Positions 44,764 through 57,629 of a stretch of DNA of 64,000 bases are shown piece by piece (position 1 is the stretch's first letter; each line of letters opens with the position of its first letter). The stretch lies in assembly GCA_039720395.1 (NCBI GenBank), contig CM077828.1, positions 17,830,264 through 17,894,263 of the forward strand, given 5' to 3'. Source of the DNA: Liquidambar formosana (taxonomy: Eukaryota; Streptophyta; Magnoliopsida; Saxifragales; Altingiaceae). A model generated the notes under the pieces. The model did no database searches. It was not told the origin of the DNA and worked only from the letters and a program-made list of their open reading frames with translations. The translations under genes and the position numbers were made by a program.

Positions 44764-45884
44764 TTCTGCGCTTAGACTGGTTAGGTATTCGCACTCATTT
44801 ACTTTACTTTCTAAACATCATAATCTGTTATTCAGTTGCAATATTTGATTCAATTGATACCTTTTTGTTTCGTTGTTGCGGAATTTTACATTTAGTATTT
44901 ACCTGACCCTGTGTTTTAACCGCTGAGAAATGGAGGAAAAGACTGAATCTCTAGTTTTGATTCTGATGGGTTTTGTCATTTTGGTTTTTTGGAAAATGAA
45001 ATTCTTAGTTCAACGAGGCTAATCAGTTTTAGGCTTGGTTGAGTGGAGAATGAAAAATAATTTGTCATATAACTATACCACTGAGAATTAGGCACTATAA
45101 TATCTTTTGTGCCCTGTTCCCATGTAAGCCAAATTGAAATTGGGTTTTATCTTTGAGGCAATACAAAACTAAGGTGATTGAGGAATCAAATCACGAGTAA
45201 TGTTCTTTTTCGAGCTCAATTCTCAATTGTTTTTAGGTCATAGTTCCATTAATTTGTACTGGTGGTATGAAAGCCTGTTTGAGATTTTTTTCTTTCTTTC
45301 TTCCAGATGACCATAACAAGAGCCCCCACTCTCTCTCAAGAGCCCCCACTCTCTCTAGATTTTTATGGAAAATAGTTATATGAGCACTTCATTTTGTTTA
45401 GTACTTGTCTAGTTGCTAGAACTACATGTTCCTGGTTCTTTGGGGTGACTAAAAACTTAAAATCTGTAAAAATGCCTAAGGTGAAAGGAGATATGTGATA
45501 GGTGGTTGGTATTTGACTTTTTGACAAATTTATATGAGAGTGTTCAATGGTGTGCTCTCATAGGGGGAAATAATTTTTTAAGTGGATATTTTGTGGAAAG
45601 AGTGATGATATCATGGACTTGGCTCTGTGGTAAGGAGTTGAAGATGTTTGAAATTGGAAAGCAGTAAGATTGAGGCCCATGATGATGTAGAGTCCAATAC
45701 TCCAATGTTGTCCTTAACAATTATGTTCAAGTATTTTAGAGATTCAAAATTACTAAGTACTAATAGTGGAGCCAAAGTTATGAAATCACCACACTAACAT
45801 AAAAGTAATACCATTCACTTGAAGGGATAATGAGATGGTGAGATTGAATGGGCAGAAGGGAGAAAGATGGAATTAGGGTTACAC
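44764..45884. other. 3' flank of NDUFB10, no further gene seen
   Basis: AT-rich sequence with no recognisable exon. A short exact direct repeat, AGAGCCCCCACTCTCTCT, occurs twice in tandem near 45317-45356. The NDUFB10 3'UTR and poly(A) site fall in the first few hundred bases but cannot be placed. Confidence 0.4.
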
Positions 45885-45887
45885 TAA

Positions 45888-46201
45888 GGCTGCGTTTCAT
45901 TCCATTCCTCCAAAAAAAGGTGAATGTTTGGTAGCACAAAGGAATGGAGTGGCCATTCCTTTGTGAGGGTCTATTCCCTCCTCGGAAGGAATAGCCATTC
46001 CCTCCCAAACAAAGAGGAATGGCCATTCCCTTCTTTCAAAAAATGAAAATCATTAAAAGTGAGTCCCACCTATTACTTTTCATTCCATACTCACCCCTTA
46101 CCAAACGTTAGGCATGGAATGGCTATTCCCATTCCATTCCCATTCCCACTCCCATTCCATTCCATTCCATTCCATTCCCTTCCCTCAAACCAAACGCAGC
46201 C
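45888..46201. mobile_element. Tourist-like MITE with CATTCC-rich interior
   Basis: The left end GGCTGCGTTTCATTCCATTC and the reverse complement of the right end, GGCTGCGTTTGGTTTGAGGG, are inverted repeats flanked by TAA (45885-45887 and 46202-46204). The interior contains multiple CCATTCC/GGAATGG units and a terminal CATTC microsatellite, so the RNA would fold extensively. The length is 314 bp. Confidence 0.88.
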
Positions 46202-46204
46202 TAA

Positions 46205-49200
46205 GATCATGTATTGTATCTAAAAAGGTTTGATAACTCTTTGCTTCATGCATCATTGAAATAAAATGAAAGGGACATGTTTTAAGGGTTTTTAGTAGTT
46301 ATGAGTTATGGCTTATCTGAATGGGAAAGAACATATGGTTAGTGAATATACTAGTTGGTTAGGGTTAGTTAATTTAACAATCCTTTGTCTAAATGAACAT
46401 ATTGAAATTGATTTTTATTTAGATACTTTAGGATAGATCTATATGAATGCAGTGGATATGGTGTATACGAGGGGAAACATGTTAGTGCTCTAGGCTTCAC
46501 TAGATTAGTTGATCTAAGGCTATTGTTGACTTGTTTTGTGATTAAAATGCTCTAAATTCACTTCTTTTTATTTTTTATTTTTTTCCTGTTTCGTTTTTAG
46601 CAATGTAGGTTTACCACGTTTCCCCCTCCCATTTAGATTTGGTAGGGTTTTCTGATATGAATATAGGCATACCAAAGCTATATTTATCAATATATAGCCT
46701 CGTTGTCCCCCCCAATAAATAAAAAGAGGCGAGGTTATGAATTTAAGAAAAAGGGAGTCATATTAAAATGGTATGCTCAAGTGAACTTGAAGCGTCTGTC
46801 CCAAATTTTTGGGGTTAGGGACATGAATCATGGTTCCCCATTCCTCTCTATTTAGGACCATGTTTTTTTGTCAAATGCCAACATATCTTTTGTCACTAGC
46901 TTGACTGTGTCTGTATGGGTATCCCCCATTTAATTAACACCTTCAGCCTAAGCATGCACTCCTTACTGGTGTGGTTGATATATGGTAATGTGTTGCAATT
47001 GATGTGGTTGTTATAACCTTGGCCAAGTAAAATATGGTTGAGAAGGTAGTGGGGGTGTACACAAGTTGATTGGTGTACTTTGTTTTCTTCGAGAAGCACT
47101 TCCACCAAGATTTTTTATTGTCGTCAACAAAGTTCTGTGCCCTTAGTAATGGAAATGTTGAGGGAAGGTACTGGTGCAACCATGCCAGTAATGAAGTATT
47201 ATGGGCTAGCTAATATATCCAATATCAGGCAGTTGATGTTTGCCTTTTGATTTGTATTCAGATTCGGGCTACCAGGCTTCCAATTATTTTCAGCCTCTGT
47301 CGAGTTTTTTCCTTATTCAATGGGAGCTTAGAATCATTACCACATGTTTGGGAAAACAGAGAGCAAATTGATCATAATGGCCACGAACTCATATACCATT
47401 TGATCAAAATGCATCAATCATTGAATGAAAGCCTAGGATGAATGATGGTGGGCCACCTACATATTCAAGTGTTCCTCTTTTTGTGAATAAAATTCTCTAC
47501 TTCATCCAAAAAATAAAATAAAATAAGTTTTTGACAGGAGCCTTAAAAGATTTTCATTTTATCGCAAATGTATTCCTTGTGACAGAAATTTAATTTGATT
47601 CCCAAAATGTATACAAATCCATTAAATTGTGTTGAATGTCTGTCTTGGTTTACCAATGGACAGTGTTTTAAAAAACTTGCTCGGGGTGTGCCCGGGGCTC
47701 ACTCCGAGGCAAGACAAGCCAAAAATGCCCCGGGGCTCTAAAAAAAAGGCAGGACTCCTTTTTGGCGTACGTTCTTTCCTTGTGCACATGCCCTATGCAT
47801 GTGAGGTACACCTTTGGCGCCGCAAGGTCATAGGAATCCACCTCATGAGACCAAAGTGCAATTCTTAAGAGTAACAACTCTTTTCATTTAGTAAAGTTAC
47901 AACAGTCAGTTTAAAGGTTGACCATTTGAATAAAAACCTAGGTTAAGTAGCCGCACAACTTGTTAGCAACTGCAACTATGATAGGTTAGGGAAAAGATGA
48001 TTGATTGACAATGGTGATGACAAATATTCACAACATTCACCTTCAAGAACACAACTTATTTGAATTTAGGTTATATGAACATTTTATATCTTGGTTGATT
48101 GGACCATGAAGGACAATAGTAAGTTTGCAGTGCAAAAAAAATTTATTTAATTTATTTATATAAATATATATTCAAAAAAAGCAGTTGTAGTGACTCTTGT
48201 TACCTTTCTCAATGTAGCGACTGCAACTTTTTTATTTTTATTTTAACCAAGAGGGGTGGGGGTTGTTTCCTTATCAATGATGTGGGAGGCTTTGGTAGTG
48301 GCACTGGCAGTGGTTTCACTTTCTATGCCTTTTTCTCTGGACCTCTCACCTCTGTAATAGAGATTCTATTTATTTTATTTTAAATTAAAATTCTTCAGTA
48401 CCTACTCTTGTTATTTTACTCTGTTTTCTGTGATGTGTGTAATTATAGATGAAGAAGTTGGTGTTGGTTCTGATTGTAAGGAAATAATTAAATTTGTTTA
48501 AACTTTAAATCAATCTTATGCAAAATTAATCTGGACATGGAGTGTATTGCCTAATGTAAGGCCTAAAATATGGTGCAATATGGTGTAATAACGCATGAGA
48601 CAGTTTGAAAGGAAATAAGTTAGAGCTTTGTTCTTGCAGGTCACTGAATTTTTCCAGAATGTGAATGCATAAAGTGGAGGATGTTAAAGCCTGCCTATAC
48701 ACAAGTTTGGTTGTATTGCTGTTATTGTCTTTTGCTTTATTTAGACTTTTATCATCCTCAGTTTTTCTTTATTGTTATTTGTAGATGCCAGATGTTGCTG
48801 GCTATGGCTATCATCTTAGATCTTTTTGCTTATTGGCATCTGAAACTAACATCTATATGGATTGAGGCAATGAATCCAAGGACGTCAGATAATAAAATAA
48901 GTTTCTCTTCATTGCTTGCCTTGTGTTTCAAACCTTGTTGATAATGGATAAAATGGAAAAGAAACTTTGAAATCTTCCTACTTTTGAGGCTTGAAAGGTG
49001 GTTGTAAGAATCTAAATTTTATATCTTTTCCTCCGCTTTCTCGATGGTTAAATGGGGCCTTAGTTCTTTATATTATCATGCATTAGTAAAATGAGCTCCT
49101 TCCCATTTGCAGCAAAGTGTTCTCCCCGAGATTGCTGTAGATTCCCCCCCTTCCCCTCCCCCTCCCCCTCCCCCTCCCCCTCCTATTAAATTTGACCACT

Positions 49201-50455
49201 GGTTAACGCGATCAGGTATGAAGATTAGGGTGTATACAGTTGATATATGGTGCAATCACCTACTTACAAAGAGCTGGAGGGTTTTGGAGTCAAAAAAGGT
49301 TACTGCCTATTTTGTAAATCACATGAGAATGAAATATAATTTATTTCAGTCTTATAATTCACATGCTGTTTTATCATTTGTTATTGGACCATGAAATGTC
49401 TTTAATTGAATATTACCACGAAGAAAACAAATTGATTGTTTATTTCTTTCGTGGTATCTACAAATGGATTCATTTTGGATGCTAGGAAATATGAAGCGTT
49501 GTAATTTCCTTTGCATGATTACAAATGAAATCTCTCTCCTTAATTGGTCTGGTTTCTGCAGGAGTGACCCTCATTTAAGTGAGCAGTTTTAGTTTCAACT
49601 TTGGATTGATGAAATAATTTATACCTATAAGAAAATCTTTGATACCTTGACAAACTTTTTCCTGAGTGTGGTGTTGCAGCCATTTTCTGCTTTCAGGTAG
49701 GTGGCATTATTGTGTGATGTGTATGTCTGTTTAGCAACAGGGTAAGAAAAAATTTTGATTATAACCCTAAGTTGTAGTGCTGCTGTGTATGTGAGGAAAT
49801 TGATAACAAGTTTCAGCTCAGTATTGCGGAAAGAAAAATGAATATAGTTCAAGATCTTCAGACCCAGCCCTCCTTTAGAATTTGTTGTTGACAAAAGATT
49901 TTGAGTTCCAAACCTGATTTGTCAAGTGACAACCACCACCAAAAGAAACAAGGAAAAGAAAATGGTAGCAGGTGCACTGATTGCTGTTGCGGGTTAATTC
50001 CTACTGAATAAGCTGTTGTCCTTATTTCTAAACTATGAGAAGTGTTTTTTTTTTCAACAGGATATCCCAAGCCTTCAGCTTCACTATCCTCTGACCCTGT
50101 CGACATCGGTTAACATTCAGCTTCTTGAAGTGTAGGTTTCACAAACCATCGGTTCACATGTCTTGCTATTTACTAATTTCCTATCCTTGAGCCCTTTTCT
50201 GAGAAGAAAGCATCACACTGTAGAGAGTGCCCATGACTTCATGCCCACAGGTACAATCCATTCAATGATAAGTCTCCCCTATACTCTCCCTGTCGAGCAA
50301 AAAAAAAAAGAAAAAGAAAAAAAGAACAGTGAATCAAGATGTAAAAGTGCAAAAATAGGTTAGTTGACACAAACCATAAAATAAACCATAGAAAATGGAA
50401 ACTGTAGTATGGATGGTCCAAATAGAAACTAGAGTTTCTTAGGAAAATGGAAGTG
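46205..50455. other. Long non-genic stretch between NDUFB10 and MIR319
   Basis: No gene is supported. A moderately GC-rich, repetitive-looking block lies at about 47650-47880 (GCTCGGGGTGTGCCCGGGGC, then CCCCGGGGCTC). A possible LINE tail is at 47490-47525, and a (CCCCTC)n microsatellite at about 49143-49184 creates a spurious poly-proline frame. Several CAG acceptor-like sites (48639, 49112) are not linked to any coherent reading frame. Confidence 0.45.
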
Positions 50456-50457
50456 TG

Positions 50458-50690
50458 ATTCGGCGGGAGCTCCCTTCAGTCCAATGAGTGGGCAAAGCAG
50501 GCGGAAGGAGTTGCTCCCACACCATGCACCTGGGCTAAACTCAATATTTATCTGTCACCCCATTCTGTGAATCTCCACCAAACGTTGCATTACATTACAA
50601 AAATAATAAGCATAGCCCAATGCATGAGATGGCAGCTCTGGCCGCATCTCAGTCCTCCATATTGGACTGAAAGGAGCTCCTTACCTCATT
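50458..50690 (-). ncRNA. MIR319: MIR319 precursor (miR319 hairpin)
   Basis: On the minus strand, positions 50484-50465 read TTGGACTGAAGGGAGCTCCC, identical to the core of plant miR319. About 200 nt upstream on the same strand, 50680-50661 reads GGAGCTCCTTTCAGTCCAAT, which pairs with it with only a G-U wobble. Inner segments also pair: TGCATTGGGCTA (50622-50611) with TAGCCCAGGTGCA (about 50538-50526), and GATGCGGCCAGAGC with a GGAG...CCGCCTGC stretch. A long fold-back with the mature RNA at the base of the 3' arm is characteristic of MIR319/MIR159 genes. miR319 guides cleavage of class II (CIN-type) TCP mRNAs and so controls leaf growth; that is known for the family. The (CT)n tract at 50703-50739 is GA-rich on the transcribed strand just upstream of the hairpin. 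Confidence 0.92.
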
Positions 50691-50700
50691 CATTTATAAC

Positions 50701-50702
<2 letters not shown>

Positions 50703-50739
<37 letters not shown>
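50703..50739. repeat. CT/GA microsatellite beside MIR319
   Basis: About 18 CT units on the plus strand. On the minus strand this becomes a GA tract immediately 5' of the MIR319 hairpin, so it is probably in the primary transcript or its promoter. Confidence 0.9.
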
Positions 50740-50740
<1 letters not shown>

Positions 50741-52098
50741 ACAAACAAGCAGATTATGAAATGGGCCACAGGCTATATGGGTATATGGTCCTCCCCCCAC
50801 TGCTTGCTTAAATACAGCTTCTCACTCCCATAAAAGAAGTTTATAAAATTCTTTGTCAAGTACCGATGGCAGGAAAAAAAATATTCATGGGAATCTTCTC
50901 TTTTCCGTAAAAGTTTGTCTTAATGCCTTCATTCCTGATATCATGTCACCTTGGGTTCCGAGCACCCTCGTTTCTCTTTTGGTCGCAATCTCAAGATGCT
51001 TATATCATAGTATAGACACACACTGTGATTGCTTCTTTCAGCTGATGTAAGGCTGGAAGAGCTTGAAATCATCTTGGTACCTAGAGGTTTAATTTTCCTA
51101 TGTATATGAAATCTATCATGACCATAGTAGCTCTTATACCTACTGAGAAACTAATGACGGGAGAGATCTAATAACATGAGAGATCTGTTAGATGGGCCCA
51201 CTAAAGGGATTCATAGACATTCCCTCAAAACTTGATCTCAGCCCACCAAAGAATAGTGGCTTCCTGTATGAGTAAGATCATCAAAGAACAAAAACTCGAT
51301 CGGGTGCCTCTTAATTACACCACAATATATTTGCACCAACAAGCACATATTCTGATTTTTATGATAGACGGTCCTGATTGGGTGCTAGAGCCTCCAAACC
51401 TCATTTGTTTGTCTCTATTAACCCAGCGATGCCCAGAATACCAGGAAGTCTTTATTCAGAGCCTCAGAAGTAGGCTAGAAAATCTGTATTTTATAATGAC
51501 AGATATGCCCTTTCCTTATTGGGGGAAAATACCATTTTAGGTGAGATCATGATTTGGGTGTCATGACTTGTTGGATTTGGAACCGCCGTGGTACGGATGC
51601 ATGGTTTACTATTTGTCCTGCTTCATGCTGCTGGGATTCGGATTCTTATTTATTTGAATGAATTCTGTAAATATATTCTTAGATGGGGGTGAAGGTGATG
51701 AGATCATGGAGAAAAACTTATGCAACTGTGACACGGGCACGTGGCGTCACGGTCAATGAGACTAAAGTAAAATAGGATTGTGGAGTAAAAAAATACTTTG
51801 ATAATCCCACTTTACTCTATTTCCATTAGTATGTGACACCACATTAGCCATGATTGCATACAAGTTTTTTTCGAGATCATGAGATGATGATATGGTGTGT
51901 TATGATGTCTCTTCCTTTTTTTTTTTTTAATAATAAAAATAAAGGGTAAATTATATTTATATCTTTCTTATATCCGACAATTGCAGATGTACCCTTTCTC
52001 ATTTTTTAAATTACATTGACACTTCTTTGTAGAGTAGTTGGCTCAACTTATTGACATATATGCGTGTCAATAAAACTCAACGTTTAAGTCTTATTTTA
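50740..52098. promoter_or_regulatory. Presumed upstream region of MIR319, no gene seen
   Basis: By position this is the promoter side of the minus-strand MIR319 gene. The plus-strand 102-codon frame at 51232-51540 is the longest open stretch but shows no domain I recognise. A TATA-like CCATATACCCATATAGCC on the minus strand lies near 50788-50771. Nothing else is assignable. Confidence 0.35.
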
Positions 52099-52148
52099 CT
52101 AGATATAGCACACGTGCGTTGCACATCCATGAATATTTTTAAATAATA

Positions 52149-53230
52149 CTAGTTTGTGCACACGTGCATTACACGTGAACCATTTTAAGTAATATGTTTG
52201 TTGTATGTATATCCAAGGACTTAAATAAAATATGATTAGAAGAACTCAAGGTGCTAACCTAGTTGGGATCTTGAGTTTCTTTATGATGCTTAATAGCACT
52301 TTCCTTTTCTCTTTATATATATATAAGAAGAAAACAGTTTAAGGAAGTGAAAGTTTACTTAGCTGTGAATTTTTGAAAATAAAATCTTGCTTAATCTCTT
52401 CCCGTTTCAATTTCAATGATGTTATATTAAATCAAAAGACATCAAAACATTGAATAATAATAATAATATTTATGAAGTAGAAAATTATTGAGTACCCTGG
52501 ATTTTTAAACAAGACAATTTCGAAGTTATTATCCAAAAACCTAAAACAAAATTAATATGCATTTATATTTAATGGATTCAAAAAATAAAAACCTCTGCAC
52601 AACTAGTATTTTATAACTAGTTCCAATCCACAAATTACCAATAAAAAAAAAGGAATGATTGACATAAGAATAATAAAATCTATAGGAACAATAACCTCTA
52701 ATTACAATACACTGTTTTAATGAAATAGTGTATTCAACAAATCACTATAAATATAAGGTAAAATATAAAATGCGGAAAGAAAGGAAAAAAAAAAAAAAAT
52801 TACCTCTTATGGTGAGACGTTGAATCTTAAGAGAACATCAAAGAGATATTAAGCACATACCAACAAAAAAAAAAAAAAAAAAAAAAATATAGAATATAAA
52901 AAACTAAAGAAAACTATACCTTTGATGTGGGATTTTCAATCTCCAACCAAGAATAAGAGAAGATGAATGTAAAATTCATAGGGTTGGCATAGGGATACTA
53001 AAGGGATACATAATGGGGGACGAAGAGGGAGAGACGTATAAGTTTTTCTTATTATTTTTTGTTGCAAAAAACAAATGAGTTAATAGGGAAGGAAACATAT
53101 AAGCTAATGGAATAGGCTTGTAGAACTCTAATTAAAGTAGGGTATGGGAAAGGGAAACGTATGGGTTAGTCGAATAGGACTGTAGAACTCTAATTAAAGT
53201 AGGTTTCTCCATGATTTAATTAATTATGTA

Positions 53231-53261
<31 letters not shown>

Positions 53262-53358
53262 GTCTTTTGGATTACTTAAGGGTATTGATGTCATTGCATT
53301 TTAAAATAAGGGCATTTTAGAGAATCAAAAGTTTTTCTAGGATTCACGGTAGTATAGA
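52149..53358 (-). mobile_element. Non-autonomous Helitron with duplicated 3' terminus
   Basis: Read on the minus strand it starts TCTATACTACCGTGAATCCT after an A (53358). It ends with a CACGTGTAATGCACGTG hairpin and then TGCACAAACTAG followed by T (52149). A second, diverged 3' terminus (GTGCAACGCACGTGTGCTATATCTAG) ends 50 bp further on at 52099. The interior is AT-rich with A and T homopolymers (a T-tract of about 34 at 53228-53261) and no replicase frame. Confidence 0.65.
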
Positions 53359-53744
53359 TTAGTTATATAAAAAATAATAAATACATAAAGATTTTATATT
53401 TTTTCATAAAAGATAAAATTTAAAATTCAAAAGTACATACTTTTTTTTTTTTAATCAAAATTATCAATGAAAGATTAAAAACCCTTTAGATATACATTCA
53501 TGAATTGTTTGTTTGTTTGTTTTTTCTTTTCTTTCATAAAACGGAATATTCATAGAATTTGTATTCATATATATTATCATGCAACTTGATAGTTGCTTTA
53601 GGAATTTGAGTAATAATCTAATTTTCATTTGTTACCAAATGATAAAAACGTTTACTAATGTTAAAATTGTATTTATAAAGAAAAATGAGAGTAGAATGGT
53701 CAATCAAAAGTTTTTCTGAGATAAATATTTTTATAAGTAGTATT

Positions 53745-53781
<37 letters not shown>

Positions 53782-56035
53782 AGTTGATCGAGTGCTATAC
53801 CTCCTAAACATTTGTGATAAATCATAATAGCTATTCAGAGCCATGTGATCTCGTTCGAGATGGTCCACACTTGATCATTTTTGCGTGTCTATCTATATAT
53901 ATATTAGTTGGTAACTGTGAAAGTGTTTAATTGATAGTTATTTTTTCTTCAAAAGAAATTATATGTTGATTTGACAAATTTAAATGTTAGATGCCAAAAT
54001 TTTTATCTTATATCCAATTAATTCATGCATTAAGATCATAATTAGAATGTGGTAAATGCATTGGATAAAATCTAAATGAACTATAAAGTTTCGGTGGGAA
54101 GTCCATAAAATAGATGTTACATTGAAAGGTCATCTATAAGTTATGAGTGTTTTTTTTTTTTTTCATTAAAAAATAAATTGGTAAAGTTCTATTAATGTAG
54201 AAAATTAAAAAATCTTTCCTACTATCTCATTTTTCCGAAAAAAGTCATATGATTAAGGGTTTGTTTGGACATCTATTTCAAAATTAAACCATTGAAGAAA
54301 TTTTTTTATACTATTTTAGGCATGTATCTATCATATTTAAAAAAATTAGAGCCATCACTATATGTAATGTTATAGGATCAATTCTTTGAAATTCAAGAAT
54401 TGCCACTATTTTGATTTTGTATTTTACACTTCTTTATGATAATGACCAACATGAAGATACTATCTGAATGCACTTGTATCACAAACAGAAAATCTATATG
54501 ACCAAGAGGGAACCATCGGATGTGATCAGAGAGAGCAACATTACCCTCCCCCCCCCAACAAAAAAGAAAAAAGAAAAAAAAAAAGAAAGCCATGCTTTTC
54601 AAAGCACTTTGATAGTTTGATCACGGGAAAACTCTTGATTCTATAAATTTTAAACCAAAACCTTGATCTGAAATAGGAGTGTAATGTCATGGTACTGAGT
54701 GATGTCATGGTGCATGCCCTCATGATCCCTTCAGAATGGTTTATTTGGAAATTGATTGTTGTCTTGATCAGAATGGTTCTTACAACCTCGGTGAATGGTT
54801 CCTATATAGAAAAGTAGTGTTGAAGGGGTTTACTTACGACCACGGTGAATGTTTTATCAGTGGCTGAAATGTGGGCTATTATGCAAGGGTTTATCCTTGA
54901 GTGGACTTGAATATCAGGAAAAATACATGCCCTATCTGTAAGCTACTCTAGGTGATCCTTTCCCCCTATCGATGATGTTATGTACAAAATATGACCCTTG
55001 ACATTGGATTGACATTGTGACCACTAGGAGGAATGTCTGGGTGAAGAGTGGTCCTACGCTGGAATGGAGCTGAGGGAGAAAAGCCTGACTCCATGCAGAC
55101 AAACTACCACCATAGGTTTTTGTTATAGTAGATGGTATAAGGAAACAAATGGAATACATTCAATGTCACTTGTTATAATAGGTTCGTCTAATGGCCGGGT
55201 CTAGTGAATTTGAGTCTTCCAAGCTTGATTTGATGTTACTATAAATAAATAAAGGTATGCATGTAATAATTCTCACTCTTATCGATAAGTTGATAGAAGT
55301 AAACCAATTAATGTTTGGCTTTTGATTTCTAGCTTCATTTTCTGTGTCCTTTGAATTGATTGAATTTGACCAATTCCTTCTCTCCATATGGTTTTGGTAT
55401 TTCCTAAAAATAAGGAAACTTGAGCCAGCCTCATACATTTACTTGAAGTTGAAAATCTTCCAACTTTCTTTGCCTATTTTCCAAAAATATATGTGGTACT
55501 AAACAATTTTTGCTATGCTGCATCATGCGATCGTTTTGTTGCGAACTCTCCTTTTCATGAAATAGGGGAGTGTATGAATTGGCATGAGAATGTCAATGGG
55601 ATTGAGTGATGTCATGGTGCATGCCATCATGATATCGACCCCTTCTTTGAATGCAAAGATACCTGCTTAATTTGTCCCTTCATTAATTGGTGTACTTATA
55701 GACTATAATTGACCATATATATGAGGGCTATCTTGTGTTGCATGCATGTGACTTCTAAGTTATGTGGCTAAAGAATAACTCAAGCATTGCATTCCCATCA
55801 ATTATGTATAGTCAACATATAAAACATACCCTCAATAGAAAACATATATTATAGTACGTTTTTATTCTTCAAACATTATCCCCCCCTCCCCCACCCCAAA
55901 AAAGAAAAAAGAAAAAAAAACCCTTGACCTTCATTATTAATGTATATTATAATAATCAACTTCAAAATTAGTATTATATATTCATAAAAATTTCTGACCC
56001 ATCCACAATGCAAAACAAAAGACAGCAATCGACGT
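53359..56035. other. Non-genic stretch
   Basis: No gene is supported. A (CA)n microsatellite occupies about 53745-53779. A 29-bp motif (GAGTGATGTCATGGTGCATG, then CC-TCATGAT) occurs at about 54697 and 55603. The open frames here are short and domainless. Confidence 0.4.
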
Positions 56036-56173
56036 GTTCCGCGAAGCGCGGCGCTCACAGGTTGGTTCCCAAGGTTTTCTTGGGTAGCGATTCCTCTCCA
56101 TGCTAGTCCTTTGAGGCTAGTGCGTACTCTCAAGCCGTACGTGTTCCGCGGGGCGCGGCGCTCACAAGTTGTT
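56036..56173. repeat. GC-rich island with a 32-bp imperfect direct repeat
   Basis: GTTCCGCGAAGCGCGGCGCT (from 56036) and GTTCCGCGGGGCGCGGCGCT (from 56142) head two copies, each continuing CACA(G/A)GTTG. The intervening stretch of about 75 bp is also GC-rich, in sharp contrast to the AT-rich flanks. CGCGAAGCGCG and CGCGGGGCGCG can fold. I do not recognise the source; an organellar insert or a transposon terminus is possible. Confidence 0.5.
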
Positions 56174-56663
56174 TGCTTTACCAACAACCAAAACCAAACA
56201 GAGAACATCAAATAAAAGGGTTCATGTAGGCAAACATATTATCGAATTGTATATCTACACATACCCAAAGTTGTTTGTAGAAATGTAGTTGGTAAGGTGT
56301 AAAATTAAATTATAGGTCACAGCTTTAAGCTGGACATTCCTGTTCCTGCAAGTATGAAGACCCAATTAAGATACCCCACAAAAAAAAAAAAAAAAAAAGT
56401 TACAAAGACCAATTAGAAAAGAACTAGAGACATGACAAAACTCTTTTTGATTGCCCAGAAAGGTTAGAACAGTTCGAGAAGGGGATCTCATTTAAAGTTC
56501 CAAGCACAAGCATTATCAAAGGAAATTCCCAGCAAAAAATAAAATAAAATAAAATAAAAGAAAAAGAGAAAGAAAAGGAAAGAGTACTACTCCAAAACCA
56601 AACAGAGTATCAAAGGTAAACAATCAGGTTAATGCAAGCAAGCAAGCATATATATACCAGTCT

Positions 56664-57594
56664 ACTACTACTTTCAGGTAATTCATCCTGAAGACTGCCC
56701 TGCGCATTCAATCAATCTCTCTCTGTGACTACATGGTCTTGCATCGGATGTCAACAGCCTACGGAATGGGATGATGGGTTTATCTCTCTTAAATTCCAAA
56801 TGCCGCACACACACACCCCCATACACACACAAATACACACACCCACACACAAAGCATATACCTGAAGATTGCTTTGAGGTGGCTCTGCTTAATTGGCATC
56901 ATAGCGACTTCCTCTTCACTTTCATACTGCACTATGTCTCTCTCACTAAGTAGTCTTGCATATAAAATCAGTAGTGTGCAGGCAGATATCCCAACGCCAA
57001 CTCTATGATATGCATCGGTGAAGCACATAATCAGGCTGTAACATATGTACATGGCATAAATCATCTCATTTGCAAATTGATCAAGACATGTATTTTAAAA
57101 TGAAGTTTGCTAAAGTTAAATTTCCAAAGCCTTCAAAATGAAGATTTATAGGTTCCAACTTGACTTCCCGCAAATACAAAGACCCAATTAGGTTGAAAAA
57201 ATGAAAATTTTAAAAAGTTCTTTGCAATACCATATTTTTAGGTATTACAAAAAAAAAATGTTAATGCGACCAAGAAATTTTATTCAATATGAGTATATTC
57301 TATTTGAAATTTTAGTTAATATAACTATAAGAATATACCAGTCTACTACTGCTTCCAGGTGATTCATCGGGACGACTGCCTCAGCCCATTCGATCAATCT
57401 CTCTCTGACTACGTCAACAGCCTGTGGCATGGGGATGATAGGTTTATCTCTCCTAAATTCCAAGTGCTGCACACACACCCACACACAAAGCTTACCTGGG
57501 CATCAACTCTGATGATGCAAAAATGCCAAAACAGTATGCAATTTGCAGATTGAGAAGAACGCTGCCAAGTTACACAAGTAAAAGTATCAGGGAA

Positions 57595-57629
<35 letters not shown>

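Noticed and set aside
49107..49394. Plus-strand frame with a poly-proline run
   Set aside because: The prolines come from a (CCCCTC)n microsatellite and nothing around it looks like a gene.
50461..50690. Calling the MIR319 gene on the plus strand
   Set aside because: The plus-strand 3' arm differs from canonical miR319 by one base, whereas the minus-strand 3' arm is exact; kept only as a separate finding.
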